Positions 46,500-54,991 of a DNA stretch of 64,000 nucleotides are shown piece by piece. Position numbers and translations under genes: made by a program. The notes under the pieces were generated by a model. The model was given only the letters and a program-made list of their open reading frames with translations. It ran no database searches and was not told the origin of the DNA. Within the stretch, counting starts at the first letter, position 1. Every line of letters starts with the position of its first letter. This DNA comes from Cryobacterium sp. Y50 (GTDB lineage: Bacteria > Actinomycetota > Actinomycetes > Actinomycetales > Microbacteriaceae): the NCBI RefSeq assembly GCF_002929805.1, contig NZ_PJJM01000103.1, forward strand, positions 62,001 to 126,000, read 5' to 3'.

Positions 46500-47198
46500 A
46501 TGAACCCCGAGACAACACACCTGCTCGACCACTCGCGTTCGAGCTGGTCTGTTCCGACCGAACCTCGTTTACTGAGAACGCGCATTTGGCGCTCCAGCAG
46601 GTCAACGCCCGCACCGGTCGTAGTGCTCTCGCACGGCACTGGCGGCGCAGGAGAAGACCTGGACTGGCTCGCGAAACCGCTGAATGACGCGGGATTCCTC
46701 GTTGCTTCGGTCGATCACCCCGGCAACAGCTACAACGACGAGTACCTCCCCGAAGGATTCGCGTTCGCGTGGGAAAGAGCAAGGGACATCACCTTCCTTA
46801 TCGACCATCTCGTGGCCGAGCAGAACATCGATATCACGCGGGTCGGTGCGGCCGGGTTCTCGTTCGGCGGCTACACCGTCACCGCACTGCTCGGCGGCAA
46901 AATCGATGTACACCTCATGGAGGCAATGTTTCACGGACAGATCCCTGCGCCGGACGTACCGGAGTTTCCAGACTTGATCAAAACGCTGCGCAGCAAGTAT
47001 TCCGATGCCGAGTTGACTTCGTTGGCGGAAACCGGCGCGCGGTCCCTGACCGACGCGCGTGTCCGGGCTGGAATCCTCTTGGCGCCCGCCATCGGAAGGC
47101 TCCTGATCTCAGAGTCCCTTAGCCAGATTTCTGCCCCGGTCCTGGTGCGCTGGGGTGACGCCGACGAAGCGGTCAAGTTCTTCACCTTCTACCTTTGA
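46500..47198 (+). CDS. Alpha/beta hydrolase, probably C-terminally truncated
   Basis: The core is a clear alpha/beta hydrolase: VVVLSHGTGGAGEDLDWLA supplies the oxyanion region, and GFSFGGYTVTALLGG carries the nucleophile Ser in G-x-S-x-G. An Asp in VRWGDADEAV is a plausible second triad member. The protein stops about ten residues later (KFFTFYL), before the strand and loop that should carry the catalytic His. About 40 N-terminal residues are unusual and Arg/Ser-rich. I read it as a decaying hydrolase; the substrate is unknown (dienelactone hydrolase or acetylhydrolase type). Confidence 0.6.
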   Translation: MNPETTHLLDHSRSSWSVPTEPRLLRTRIWRSSRSTPAPVVVLSHGTGGAGEDLDWLAKPLNDAGFLVASVDHPGNSYNDEYLPEGFAFAWERARDITFLIDHLVAEQNIDITRVGAAGFSFGGYTVTALLGGKIDVHLMEAMFHGQIPAPDVPEFPDLIKTLRSKYSDAELTSLAETGARSLTDARVRAGILLAPAIGRLLISESLSQISAPVLVRWGDADEAVKFFTFYL

Positions 47199-47276
47199 GC
47201 GCGAGTCCGAGCGATAGACATCACTACTCCGGCGACGCCCGTCGTCGTCCCGTAGGCGGTTCCTTTTACGGAACCA

Positions 47277-47435
47277 TCACGGGACTTGGAGTGAACAGAG
47301 TTCGGGACTGACAATTTCCTCCGGGCTAAGCCGTTTGAGAAGTGTGCCCCGGTTGATCGCGGTCAGCTGCTCGTAGCCGGCGTCGTCCGGATGATAGCCA
47401 TCGCCCAGAACACGTTCGGAAGTAGTGATTACTCT
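47277..47435 (-). pseudogene. C-terminal fragment of an SGNH/GDSL-type hydrolase
   Basis: A short stretch reads RVLGDGYHPDDAGYEQL, which matches the last conserved block of SGNH hydrolases, where D-x-x-H supplies two catalytic residues. About 30 more residues follow to a stop. The upstream part of such an enzyme is absent, because the reading runs straight into the peroxiredoxin gene. Treated as a remnant. Confidence 0.4.
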
Positions 47436-47442
47436 CGGGTGA

Positions 47443-47994
47443 TCAGACCGCGGGATTTGCGTGTAGCCAGTCACGGACTTGGTCTGCATGATCCTCTGCA
47501 GGGAAGACGGGATAAAACACGTGCCTGATGGTTTCGCCGTCAATAACAAGAGTCATGCGCTTCAGAAGCGTCAAGCCTGCGACCGCAAAGGTGGGCAGAT
47601 TGAGCGTCTCTGCCAATCGTCCTTGCTGATCTGAGAGGAGTGGGTATGGAAGGTGCAGCCGCTTGACGGCCTCGCGTTGGTAAGCCGAACTCTGCACCGA
47701 GAGCCCGATCACGCTGTGGGCACCGGCCTCCTGGAGCTCGACCAAGCTATCGCGGAAGCTGCATGCTTCGGCGGTGCACCCTTTTGCTCCGGGAATGTCC
47801 GCCCATCCGATTGGCTCCTCCTGGCCAGGGACACCCGTCCGTGGATAAATAAACATGATCCAACGCCCTGTCGAGATGTTTGTGATGCTCACCTGACCGC
47901 CCGATGTCGACGCAAGGGCGACGTCAGGCAGGTGCAATCCGAACAGGTGGTCGCCGGCACCGTCGTCGATGGGCGTCGGGAGGATATTTGTCAT
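47443..47994 (-). CDS. Peroxiredoxin, PrxQ/BCP-like
   Basis: A thiol peroxidase of 183 residues. The thioredoxin-fold strand IMFIYPRTG is followed by a roughly 18-residue insertion. The peroxidatic-site motif GCTAEACSFRD then has Cys five residues apart, as in PrxQ. GLSVQSSAYQREAVKRLHLPYPLLSDQQGRLAETLNLPTF completes the fold. An ATG at 47994 with AAGGA six bases upstream is preferred to an earlier in-frame codon. It lies inside the decayed island but is intact and may be the only functional cargo. Confidence 0.88.
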   Translation of the reverse strand: MTNILPTPIDDGAGDHLFGLHLPDVALASTSGGQVSITNISTGRWIMFIYPRTGVPGQEEPIGWADIPGAKGCTAEACSFRDSLVELQEAGAHSVIGLSVQSSAYQREAVKRLHLPYPLLSDQQGRLAETLNLPTFAVAGLTLLKRMTLVIDGETIRHVFYPVFPAEDHADQVRDWLHANPAV

Positions 47995-48181
47995 GTGGTT
48001 CCTTTTCAAGAAGTGGTGGCCTTCAAAGTTGCCCGACACACTTAGGTGCCAGGGACGGGTCACAGACAATCACCAGCCCAAAGGGCGCCCACAATTTTCG
48101 CTCTGTTCGGGCATTTCACGGTCACGTCCCGCTGGGTGGATGCTCCTATTGAAGTCAAGCGGCATTTAGGGTGGGATTCGA

Positions 48182-48507
48182 TTGTCGGGATTAGTCGTCG
48201 AGCAAGGCCACTTCGACCCCAATGGGTGGGAGGATTACGTCTACTGGCAGACCCAGGACCGCAAGACTCTCAAACGCATCAACTGGCTGATCACCGTCGC
48301 GCTGCGCGATCCGTTCGCTGGTATCGGCAAACCGGAGCCCCTCAGGCACATCCTCTCAGGCACATCCTCTCAGGCACATCCTCTCCGGCGCGTGGTCCCG
48401 CCGCATCGATGACACGAACCGCCTCGTCTACTACGTCACGGACGACCACATCGTCATCCTGCAAGCCCGCCAACACCACTGGCCCGAGATCCGCACTGCC
48501 CGCATAG
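48182..48507 (+). pseudogene. yoeB: YoeB-family toxin gene inactivated by a 14-bp tandem repeat
   Basis: From a TTG at 48182 the sequence reads as a YoeB mRNA interferase: GWEDYVYWQTQDRKTLKRIN, then DPFAGIGKPEPLRHILSG. At this point a 14-bp unit is present three times. If only one copy is kept, the frame continues as AWSRRIDDTNRLVYYVTDDH and IVILQARQHHW, the normal C-terminal half with the catalytic region. The two extra copies add 28 bases and shift the frame, so the present product would be short and inactive. No YefM antitoxin gene is visible upstream. The 3' end runs into an IS30 remnant. Confidence 0.85.
48341..48382 (+). repeat. Three tandem copies of a 14-bp unit inside yoeB
   Basis: CTCAGGCACATCCT occurs at 48341, 48355 and 48369 without mismatch, followed by a partial CTC. 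Replication slippage would change the copy number. One or four copies keep the yoeB frame; two or three break it. Confidence 0.95.
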
Positions 48508-48519
48508 GGTTCGATGGAT

Positions 48520-48835
48520 TCAACCGGTCGTTGCAACGATGGGTTTTTCTGGCTCTGGTAATAGTCGTTGCATGGCTTGAGCGGGTGTGATGCCGCCGAG
48601 TGTTTTGCGGGGTCGATTGTTGAGTTCGGTAGCTACTTCGAGTAGCCGCTCGGGCGAATGGATGGATAAGTCGGTGCCTTTAGGGAAGTATTGGCGCAGC
48701 AGCCCGTTGGTGTTTTCGTTGGTGCCCCGCTGCCACGGTGAATGTGGATCACAGAAGTAGATCGCTATCGTGGTGGCCAGCGTGATCTGCCGGTGCTGGG
48801 CCAGCTCGGTTCCCTGATCCCACGTCAGAGTGCTA
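48520..48835 (-). mobile_element. IS30-family transposase C-terminal remnant
   Basis: The frame encodes the C-terminal part of an IS30-type DDE transposase: [20 protein letters not shown] with the second catalytic Asp, [20 protein letters not shown] with the catalytic Glu, and [18 protein letters not shown]. The N-terminal two thirds are missing: upstream of about 48835 the frame enters ppx in the wrong frame. The terminal sequence GATTCAACCGGTCGTTGCAA (near 48517) looks like an element end. The element ends in yoeB on one side and at the ppx stop on the other. Confidence 0.85.
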
Positions 48836-49759
48836 GCGCAGGCGGTCAAGGTAACGCAGAATGACGCCCTCGCGCAGCGCCCATGGCGACACTTCAAGTT
48901 CCGCCGCCCCGAACGCGGCCATCGCCGCACCGAGCACGATGCCGCCGGCCACGATCTGAAAGGTGCGGTCGGCGGTAATGCCAGGAAGCGCCGGGCGGGC
49001 TTCGGCGGGAATGCGCGCGAGACGCGGCACCCAGTCGTCGAGCCCGGCCCGGCCGAGCCGCAGGCGGTCCGCGGCGCCGACGCCGTCCGAGGTGGTGCCG
49101 GCCAGTCGGGCCAGTGATCGAATCGCCTTCGACGATCCGACGATGTGGTGCGGTGCCGGCAGGTGCGCGAAGGCACCGACCGCATCGCGCAGAACGGATG
49201 CCGCATGCCCTCGCAACGCAGACACCTCCTCCGGTAGAGGAGGATCGTGGTGCAGAAAACCGATCGTGCTGCGCCCGGCGCCGAGCGGGAGCGACAGCGC
49301 CACCTCGGGAAACTCAGCTCCGCCGGCCGCGATCTCGAGCGATCCGCCGCCGATATCGAACAGCAGAATGTTGCCGGCCGACCAGCCATACCAGCGCCGC
49401 ACGGCCAAAAAAGTTAGTCGGGCTTCGTCTTCGCCTGATAGTACTTGCAGGGCGACACCGGTTTCCCGTTCGACCCGGCCGAGCAGTTCTGGGCCGTTGG
49501 TCGCGTCGCGCACGGCCGAGGTGGCAAACGGCAGCAACTCGTCGATATTGTGCTGCTGGGCAACATCCGCTGCATGCTGCACTGAAGAAAGTACCGCCGC
49601 GACACCCTCATCATTGATTGCACCATCAGGTGTGATGTACCGCATGAGGCGCAGAACGCTCTTATCGGAGGCCATCGGCACCGGCGGGGCGCCTTCGTGC
49701 GCGTCGACAACCAATAGGTGGACGGTATTCGAACCGACATCGAGGACTCCAAGGCGCAC
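48833..49759 (-). CDS. ppx: Ppx/GppA-family exopolyphosphatase
   Basis: A 308-residue member of the actin-like ASKHA family that hydrolyses polyphosphate or pppGpp. The first phosphate loop is [19 protein letters not shown], an [15 protein letters not shown] segment follows, then the second loop [16 protein letters not shown]-terminal [20 protein letters not shown] segment is typical. The GTG at 49759 matches the family N-terminus; longer frames overlap the upstream gene. The last codons and stop lie at the IS30 scar, so a few native C-terminal residues could be missing. Confidence 0.92.
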   Translation of the reverse strand: MRLGVLDVGSNTVHLLVVDAHEGAPPVPMASDKSVLRLMRYITPDGAINDEGVAAVLSSVQHAADVAQQHNIDELLPFATSAVRDATNGPELLGRVERETGVALQVLSGEDEARLTFLAVRRWYGWSAGNILLFDIGGGSLEIAAGGAEFPEVALSLPLGAGRSTIGFLHHDPPLPEEVSALRGHAASVLRDAVGAFAHLPAPHHIVGSSKAIRSLARLAGTTSDGVGAADRLRLGRAGLDDWVPRLARIPAEARPALPGITADRTFQIVAGGIVLGAAMAAFGAAELEVSPWALREGVILRYLDRLR

Positions 49760-49765
49760 ATTTGT

Positions 49766-49771
49766 ACGATA
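49766..49771 (-). promoter_or_regulatory. -10 hexamer of a probable leaderless ppx transcript
   Basis: On the minus strand TATCGT ends six bases before the ppx GTG. The only ribosome-like sequence (GGAGG) is about 15 bases from the start, too far. The geometry is the same as at mfd. Confidence 0.45.
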
Positions 49772-49785
49772 CCGCCTCCTCCGGG

Positions 49786-52131
49786 TCAGCGTTGCGCGGG
49801 AGCGACGAAGCGCTGCCAGCCCCAGGCGCTTGCGCACAGTGCTGCGAAGCTTGCTGCGACGATCCACAACACCGTCCCGGAGCCGCTGCTGTGCAGCTGA
49901 TCGATCGCCGGGGTGAGCGCGGCGAACAAAATTCCATAGGCGACGACGGTCAGGCCGGTCCAGATCGGCGGTGACCAGACCAGAATGCTGCGCCCGCTGG
50001 TGTGACCGATAGGCACCAGAATGAGCACGGCCGAGCCGACTGAAGCGAGCACGATCGTGTTGACCATCTCAGCCACGAACGAGGTCGTGAAATCACTGGC
50101 GGCGGGCACAAGCGCTCCGAGTGACCAGGCGAGCGCGGCAAACAGGGCGAGGGCGCCGACCCGCACTGTCGCAAGCTGGCCGCGCTGCGCCGGCGTCGGC
50201 TGCGCGCTGGCAGCATCCGCTTTGGCTGACAAGCTCACGCTGCCGAGCAGCCCGAACAGCAGGGCCGGGTGCAGGTCGAAGACGCGCGAGGCTATCGCCG
50301 CGGCCGCGATCAGCAGCAGGTAACGCGGCAGAAACCTAACCGCCCCGCGCAGCCCAAGCACGCGGGAACTCCACCACAGCGGGACCAGAATGGCGACCCC
50401 ATTGACCAGGACCAGCCCAATGATCACCGCGACCAGCAGACGCAGGTAGGCCGGCTGATCCACCACTGGTCCGGACAGCATGACGAATGTCGCTGCGGCC
50501 ACGAGCGCCGCGCCACCGCGCAGCCACCGGTTGAGCCGCACGGTCGGTGCCACGTCATACTCTTCGCGCACCTGATTGCGACCCGCCAGGGTGGGCCTTG
50601 ACCAGAGTGGATGTCCGCCGCGCGTGCGCGAGATGGTGCCCGCGAGCATCCGCAGTGGCAGAGCGATCAGCACCAGGGCGCCCAAGGCGAGCAGCCCGGC
50701 CTGCAACCAGGGGAACGGCGAACTGGTGCCGCTTGGCCCGATCGGCAGCGCGAAGCGGGTCGGGTCATTCCACCGGCCGGAAAAAGTGGATGCCCCCGCC
50801 GCCTCCTCCTCCTCAGCGGCTTCCGGCGCTGGTTCCTCCGTTTGCGGCGCCGAGGAGGGCGTGGGCACCACTGTTTCACCCGGGACTTCGACCGCACTGT
50901 CAGGCGAGGGTGAGGCTGATGTGCTCGGAGCCGGCGTGGCCGCTGGCGTCTCAGAGGCAGACGGGGTCGGCGTGGTGGTGCTCGCGGCGGCATACCTGAC
51001 CGTCACAGGGGTACTGCCCGGGCCGACATTGCCGGCGGAATCCTGCTGCACCGCGATGACGGAGTACGAACCCGCTTCCACGCCCCCGGCGGAGCAGGTC
51101 CAGGCCCCGTCGGTCACCTTGGCGAAGCAGACCGAGTAGGCACCGGCGAACACGGTGACTGTTGCGCCGGTCTCGCCGGTGCCTATGTATTGGGTTCCCG
51201 CGACGAGCACCTGGGCGCCTTCGCGGGGAGTCGTGACAACGGGAGCAGCGGGGGCTTGCAGGTCGAACACAATCCCGATCGGGTCGCTCGAATTGGACGA
51301 CGGGCTGCTGAAGGTCGAACGCTGGCTCGCTGTCACCTCCAGACTTCCGCTCGCGAGCGTGCCCGCAAACAGGCACGCCCAGGCACCCGAGTTGTCGACG
51401 TCGCTGGAGCACGAGTCGCCGTTCTCCAGTGATGCCGTCACGGTGGCTTGGGGATGCCCGGTTCCGCGCACCCAGCCGTCGGACTCGGAGCCGGTGCGGC
51501 CGCCCAGCACGGTCGGTACGCCCAGAACGGCAACCGTGATCTCGTCGCTCAGGGTGGAATCGCCAGCTACAACAACGCGCAGTTTGATCGTCGGACCGTT
51601 CTGCAGGTATAGGTTGCTGCAGCTCCAGGAGGTCGATGTATCTTCATCCAGCGACACACCTTCTGGGGGGAAGATGCATAGGGCGTCCTCGCCGCGCGGC
51701 GATAACAGCTGAATCCTTTGGCCAGCGGCTTTCGACCCCGACACGGTGGTGCGGTTACTGCTGATGAACTGCCCGTTTCCAGGGCTCTCGATCAGCGGCC
51801 TCGTCGCCGCTGCGGGATCGGTCGTGGTATTCGGGATGGGTTCTTCAGTGGCCGGTGCGGTCGATTCCGGTGTCGATTCCGGTGTCGACTGCGCCGTGGA
51901 TTGCGCCGTGGATTGCAGGTTCACCTCCTGGCTCGGTTCCGGCGTTGCTTCCAGGGGTTCGTCCTGAATCGTCGAGGTCGCTACAGCTTCTTCTGCCTGC
52001 GCCGTCGCCAGCACGGGTCCGGCGAGGGCGATCGCACACCCAAGCAGCAGGGCGGCGACGGCCGCTAAGCTGCGGGAGCGTCGCGCACGCGCCGTTGCGC
52101 CCGATACTGCGACCCGAGTCGATTTAGACAT
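49786..52131 (-). CDS. Large exported protein: Ig-like domains plus polytopic membrane part (781 aa)
   Basis: I do not recognise a named family. A signal peptide ends near residue 46. A low-complexity stretch of Ser/Thr/Gln/Glu/Pro repeats (STAQSTAQSTPESTPEST) is followed by three bacterial Ig-like units, each with a paired Cys pattern (ALCIF/WSCSN, DSCSSD/WACLF, YSVCFAK/WTCSAGG). A second Pro/Ser/Thr and poly-Glu linker precedes the C-terminal half with about eight hydrophobic helices. A G-rich ribosome site precedes the ATG. It ends 26 bases before ppx on the same strand. It may be a surface sensor or wall-associated membrane protein. Confidence 0.8.
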   Translation of the reverse strand: MSKSTRVAVSGATARARRSRSLAAVAALLLGCAIALAGPVLATAQAEEAVATSTIQDEPLEATPEPSQEVNLQSTAQSTAQSTPESTPESTAPATEEPIPNTTTDPAAATRPLIESPGNGQFISSNRTTVSGSKAAGQRIQLLSPRGEDALCIFPPEGVSLDEDTSTSWSCSNLYLQNGPTIKLRVVVAGDSTLSDEITVAVLGVPTVLGGRTGSESDGWVRGTGHPQATVTASLENGDSCSSDVDNSGAWACLFAGTLASGSLEVTASQRSTFSSPSSNSSDPIGIVFDLQAPAAPVVTTPREGAQVLVAGTQYIGTGETGATVTVFAGAYSVCFAKVTDGAWTCSAGGVEAGSYSVIAVQQDSAGNVGPGSTPVTVRYAAASTTTPTPSASETPAATPAPSTSASPSPDSAVEVPGETVVPTPSSAPQTEEPAPEAAEEEEAAGASTFSGRWNDPTRFALPIGPSGTSSPFPWLQAGLLALGALVLIALPLRMLAGTISRTRGGHPLWSRPTLAGRNQVREEYDVAPTVRLNRWLRGGAALVAAATFVMLSGPVVDQPAYLRLLVAVIIGLVLVNGVAILVPLWWSSRVLGLRGAVRFLPRYLLLIAAAAIASRVFDLHPALLFGLLGSVSLSAKADAASAQPTPAQRGQLATVRVGALALFAALAWSLGALVPAASDFTTSFVAEMVNTIVLASVGSAVLILVPIGHTSGRSILVWSPPIWTGLTVVAYGILFAALTPAIDQLHSSGSGTVLWIVAASFAALCASAWGWQRFVAPAQR
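51863..51913. repeat. Two adjacent 12-bp tandem duplications in the Ser/Thr stalk
   Basis: GATTCCGGTGTC is duplicated at 51863 and 51875, and TGCGCCGTGGAT at 51890 and 51902. They encode the STPE and STAQ doublets in the stalk of the 781-residue protein and keep the frame, so stalk length can vary by slippage. Confidence 0.85.
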
Positions 52132-52307
52132 AACTCACCCCCTGCCCCAATTTGAAGGGCAGCGGGCGGTAAAGTCAACCTCCCGCGCCTTACAAAATGT
52201 AACAAACCGAGGGAATTCTTCGAGCTGCCGCCGGCCACCCGCAAACATGACAACCTTTATCCGAAGCGGATGCCCAGCATGAGACCGCCGAGGAGAGCAG
52301 TACCCTG

Positions 52308-53768
52308 ATGAATGCCACGCCCCGCACCCCCGCCTCCACACGCGCCGTCGCCGCCCGGGACTGGGAACACCGCGCCGGAGAGCTCGGCGATCGCCTGCCG
52401 ACCGGGTTCGAGGTGGCCGTCGCCACGTCTGCCTTTCAGATCGAGGGAGCCGCCCGCGACGGCGGCCGTGGCGACAGCGTCTGGGATTCCTTCAGCCAAC
52501 GATCAGGGCGCATCCGCGATGGCTCGAACGCCTCCGTCTCCGCCGATCACGTCAAGAACTACGCCGCGGATGCCGTCCTCTTGCGAGACCTCGGCGTCGA
52601 CGCCTACCGGTTCTCGCTGGGCTGGACCAGGCTACAGCCCGAGGGCCGCGGCCCCCTCAACCGCAACGGGCTCGCGTTCTACGATCGGTTGCTGGATGCG
52701 TTGCTGGCTGACGGTATTCGTTCAACCGCCACGCTCTCGCACTGGGACCTGCCGGCTGCTCTGCGCGGCGGCTGGCTGAACCGCGACACCGCCGGCCGTT
52801 TCGCCGACTACGCTCACGCCGTGGGGGAGGCTCTCGGCGACCGCATCGACGCCTGGGTCACCCTCGACGAGCCGGCCACAGTCACCACCAGGGGCTACGC
52901 GCTCGGCACCCACGCACCCGGCCGCACCCTGTTGTTCGACGCGCTTCCTACCGCGCACCATCAGCTGCTCGCGCACGGTCTTGCCGTGCAGGGCCTGCGC
53001 GCCGCCGACGTGCGCGGACGCATCGGCCTGGTCAACTCCCACACTCCGGTGCAGTCAGCGACCGACCGCGACCAGGACCGCTCCTATACGGCCCTCTACG
53101 ACCTGCTGCAGAACCGGCTGTTCGCCGACCCGGTGCTGCTCGGCCACTATCCAGACCCTCTCGAACCGTTCGGGGTCGAACTACGCACCCTGCTCGAGGC
53201 CGCCCCAGCCGACCTGCGCACGATCCAGCAGCCGCTCGACTTCTACGGCATGAGCTACACCGGGCCGGCCCGAATCGCTGCCGGTGCGACGGTGCTGAAG
53301 GCCCCCGACGGCCAGCCGATTCCCGTCACCTCATGGCCGTTCCACCTTGAGCCGTTCCGCGAACACCCCACGACCTCCACCGGCGACGTCAACGCTTCCG
53401 AGTATGTCGCTGTGGCGCTCGCCGAACTGGCCGAACGCTACCCCGACCTGCCTCCCGTTTACCTCTCACTCGCCGGTGGCGCCTTCTCTGACCAAGCGGA
53501 TGCCCGCCACCAGGTGCACGATCCCGCCCGCATCGACTACCTCGCCGAACACCTCGTGGTCGCCCTCGTCGCCACGGCCAGCGGAGCCCCGGCCGCTGCT
53601 GTCGACCTCGCCGGCTTCGCATTCTGGTCGCTGCTCGACGGGTTCGAGTGGGATGCCGGCTACACCCAGCCGACCGGCCTGGTGCACGTCGACTTCGCTG
53701 ACGACCGCCGCACGCGCACCCCCAAGTCGAGCTACCGCTGGCTGCAGCACGCCCTCGCAAACCGTTAA
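52308..53768 (+). CDS. GH1 beta-glucosidase homologue lacking the catalytic nucleophile
   Basis: A 486-residue GH1 TIM-barrel protein: VATSAFQIEGAARDGGRGDSVWD near the start, YRFSLGWTRLQPEG, SHWDLPAALRG and a C-terminal FWSLLDGFEWDAGYTQPTGL. The acid/base motif normally TLNEP reads TLDEP, with Glu188 kept and Asn replaced by Asp. The nucleophile motif, normally Y-I-T-E-N-G, reads YLSLAGG, placing Leu388 where the nucleophile Glu should be. A normal retaining mechanism is therefore impossible, although the fold and frame are intact. It may be a binding or regulatory protein. It is divergent from the 781-residue gene. Confidence 0.9.
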   Translation: MNATPRTPASTRAVAARDWEHRAGELGDRLPTGFEVAVATSAFQIEGAARDGGRGDSVWDSFSQRSGRIRDGSNASVSADHVKNYAADAVLLRDLGVDAYRFSLGWTRLQPEGRGPLNRNGLAFYDRLLDALLADGIRSTATLSHWDLPAALRGGWLNRDTAGRFADYAHAVGEALGDRIDAWVTLDEPATVTTRGYALGTHAPGRTLLFDALPTAHHQLLAHGLAVQGLRAADVRGRIGLVNSHTPVQSATDRDQDRSYTALYDLLQNRLFADPVLLGHYPDPLEPFGVELRTLLEAAPADLRTIQQPLDFYGMSYTGPARIAAGATVLKAPDGQPIPVTSWPFHLEPFREHPTTSTGDVNASEYVAVALAELAERYPDLPPVYLSLAGGAFSDQADARHQVHDPARIDYLAEHLVVALVATASGAPAAAVDLAGFAFWSLLDGFEWDAGYTQPTGLVHVDFADDRRTRTPKSSYRWLQHALANR

Positions 53769-53851
53769 CGCGTAGCAAACTCATCACGGAGTCGAGTCCT
53801 GCGGGGTTGCGAGTGTGAGAGCGAGGAGCGGATGCGCAATTCCCCTCCAAT

Positions 53852-54060
53852 CTAGGCGGCGTCGTGCGAATCGTCCGCGACCGCCCGCAGCGCGTCGATC
53901 GCGTGCGACAGCGGTAACCCGTCGCTGATCGCGCGCAGCACCTCGGGCAGTTGCTCGCGCGGCAGAAAAATACCGCCGAGCAGAATCTGTGAAAACACCA
54001 GCGCCGGCATGAACTGCACGACCCGAAACACCGCGCGGGCGACCGCGCTCGCGGAACGCT
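53852..54060 (-). pseudogene. C-terminal remnant of an ABC-2 type permease
   Basis: The minus-strand frame reads ARAVFRVVQFMPALVFSQIL, then LPREQLPEVLRAISDGLPLS and HAIDALRAV to a stop. This is the end of an ABC2_membrane permease, with the conserved FMPALVFPQ-like helix and the LP-x-x-L-P motif. Everything upstream of about 54060 belongs to unrelated sequence, so the N-terminal three quarters have been deleted. Confidence 0.65.
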
Positions 54061-54097
54061 TTGACGCGCCAGGAATAACGAAGAGACGTGGATACGG

Positions 54098-54376
54098 TTG
54101 CCATTGGAAGACGGAACGCAGGTCATATCGCTGCCACTTTACGGCGACGACACCCTGGCCCTGTCCGTGGCTGGAAAGACCAAAAACCTCAAAGCGAAGC
54201 ATTGGGCGAAGTTTGCCGACAAACTGAGTCTTTCGCAAAAGGCCGCAACCGCGGCAGGCCAGCTCGTCCTACGCGCAGCCAGTTTGATCATGCTGGAGAG
54301 CCTGCCCTTTTGTGATTCCCCGTTGCGGGGCGCTCAGCGGGAAGTGCGATTCCGGCGTGCGGAATTCACGCAGTAA
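54098..54376 (+). pseudogene. Possible C-terminal fragment of a HipA-like kinase
   Basis: The frame reads ISLPLYGDDTLALSVAGKTK, then NLKAKHWAKFADKLSLSQKA. The pattern of a substrate segment, a Gly-Lys, then an aromatic/His helix resembles the C-terminal part of HipA-family Ser/Thr kinases. It begins abruptly at the junction with the ABC-2 remnant and ends in unrelated residues. A fragment is certain in form; the HipA assignment is tentative. Confidence 0.35.
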
Positions 54377-54499
54377 TGCGTGGGTCACGTTTCATGGAGC
54401 CGGCTAGTGACTTCAGGCGATGCAGATACAGCTGGATACTCGTCAGCATTAAAGGCGAATGCAGGTGGCCTCGAACGCGCCGCCAGTAGGGTAGACCGC

Positions 54500-54991
54500 A
54501 TGATGTGTGCGTTGCCGATCCTGATTTTCGCGGCATCGCCGTCATCCGCTGAAGCCGAGGGTGTGTCTTTTCGGTACTACGACGACATCGTGAGTCGCTA
54601 CCACGGGCGTCCCGCGTTTCGGAACGAGGTTCTGGACGCCCAGGCCCAGTATCCCGGCGACGACCTCACTGCTCCGACCGGACTGCTGTTACTCGCCCGC
54701 TACGGGGACACAGTGCTCGGTTGTGCCGGAATGCGAATTCAACAGGGCGAGCTCGGCGAGGTGACCAGGGTCTTTGTTGAACCGGCGGCTCGCGGCCAAG
54801 GCGTCGGCCGACTGCTCATGCAGAATCTGGAACGCGAATCCCGCGCCATCGGGCTCACCGTCTTGCGTCTGGACACGAGAACCGACCTCGTCGAGGCACG
54901 TAGCCTCTACGCGTCGCTCGGCTACATCGAGGGCGAGCCGCACAACACTGACCCGTATGCCAATCACTGGTTCCGAAAGGAGCTGCGATGA
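54500..54991 (+). CDS. GNAT-family N-acetyltransferase
   Basis: The 163-residue protein has the GNAT fold: LLLLARYGDTVLGCAGMRI, VTRVFVEPAARGQGVGRLLM with the acetyl-CoA-binding R-x-x-G-x-G loop, then LRLDTRTDLVEARSLYASLGY. The substrate is unknown. The first of two ATGs at 54500 is chosen; longer frames have no ribosome site. TAGGGT ends seven bases before it, so the message may be leaderless. The stop overlaps the next start (ATGA). Confidence 0.88.
   Translation: MMCALPILIFAASPSSAEAEGVSFRYYDDIVSRYHGRPAFRNEVLDAQAQYPGDDLTAPTGLLLLARYGDTVLGCAGMRIQQGELGEVTRVFVEPAARGQGVGRLLMQNLERESRAIGLTVLRLDTRTDLVEARSLYASLGYIEGEPHNTDPYANHWFRKELR

Noticed and set aside
47443-47994. Peroxiredoxin that has lost its active Cys after IYPRTG
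   Set aside because: An insertion displaces the motif; GCTAEACSFRD further on matches the PrxQ active site, so the Cys are present.
48520-49389. Intact 289-residue transposase
   Set aside because: Only the C-terminal third matches IS30; the rest is the wrong frame of ppx joined at about 48835.
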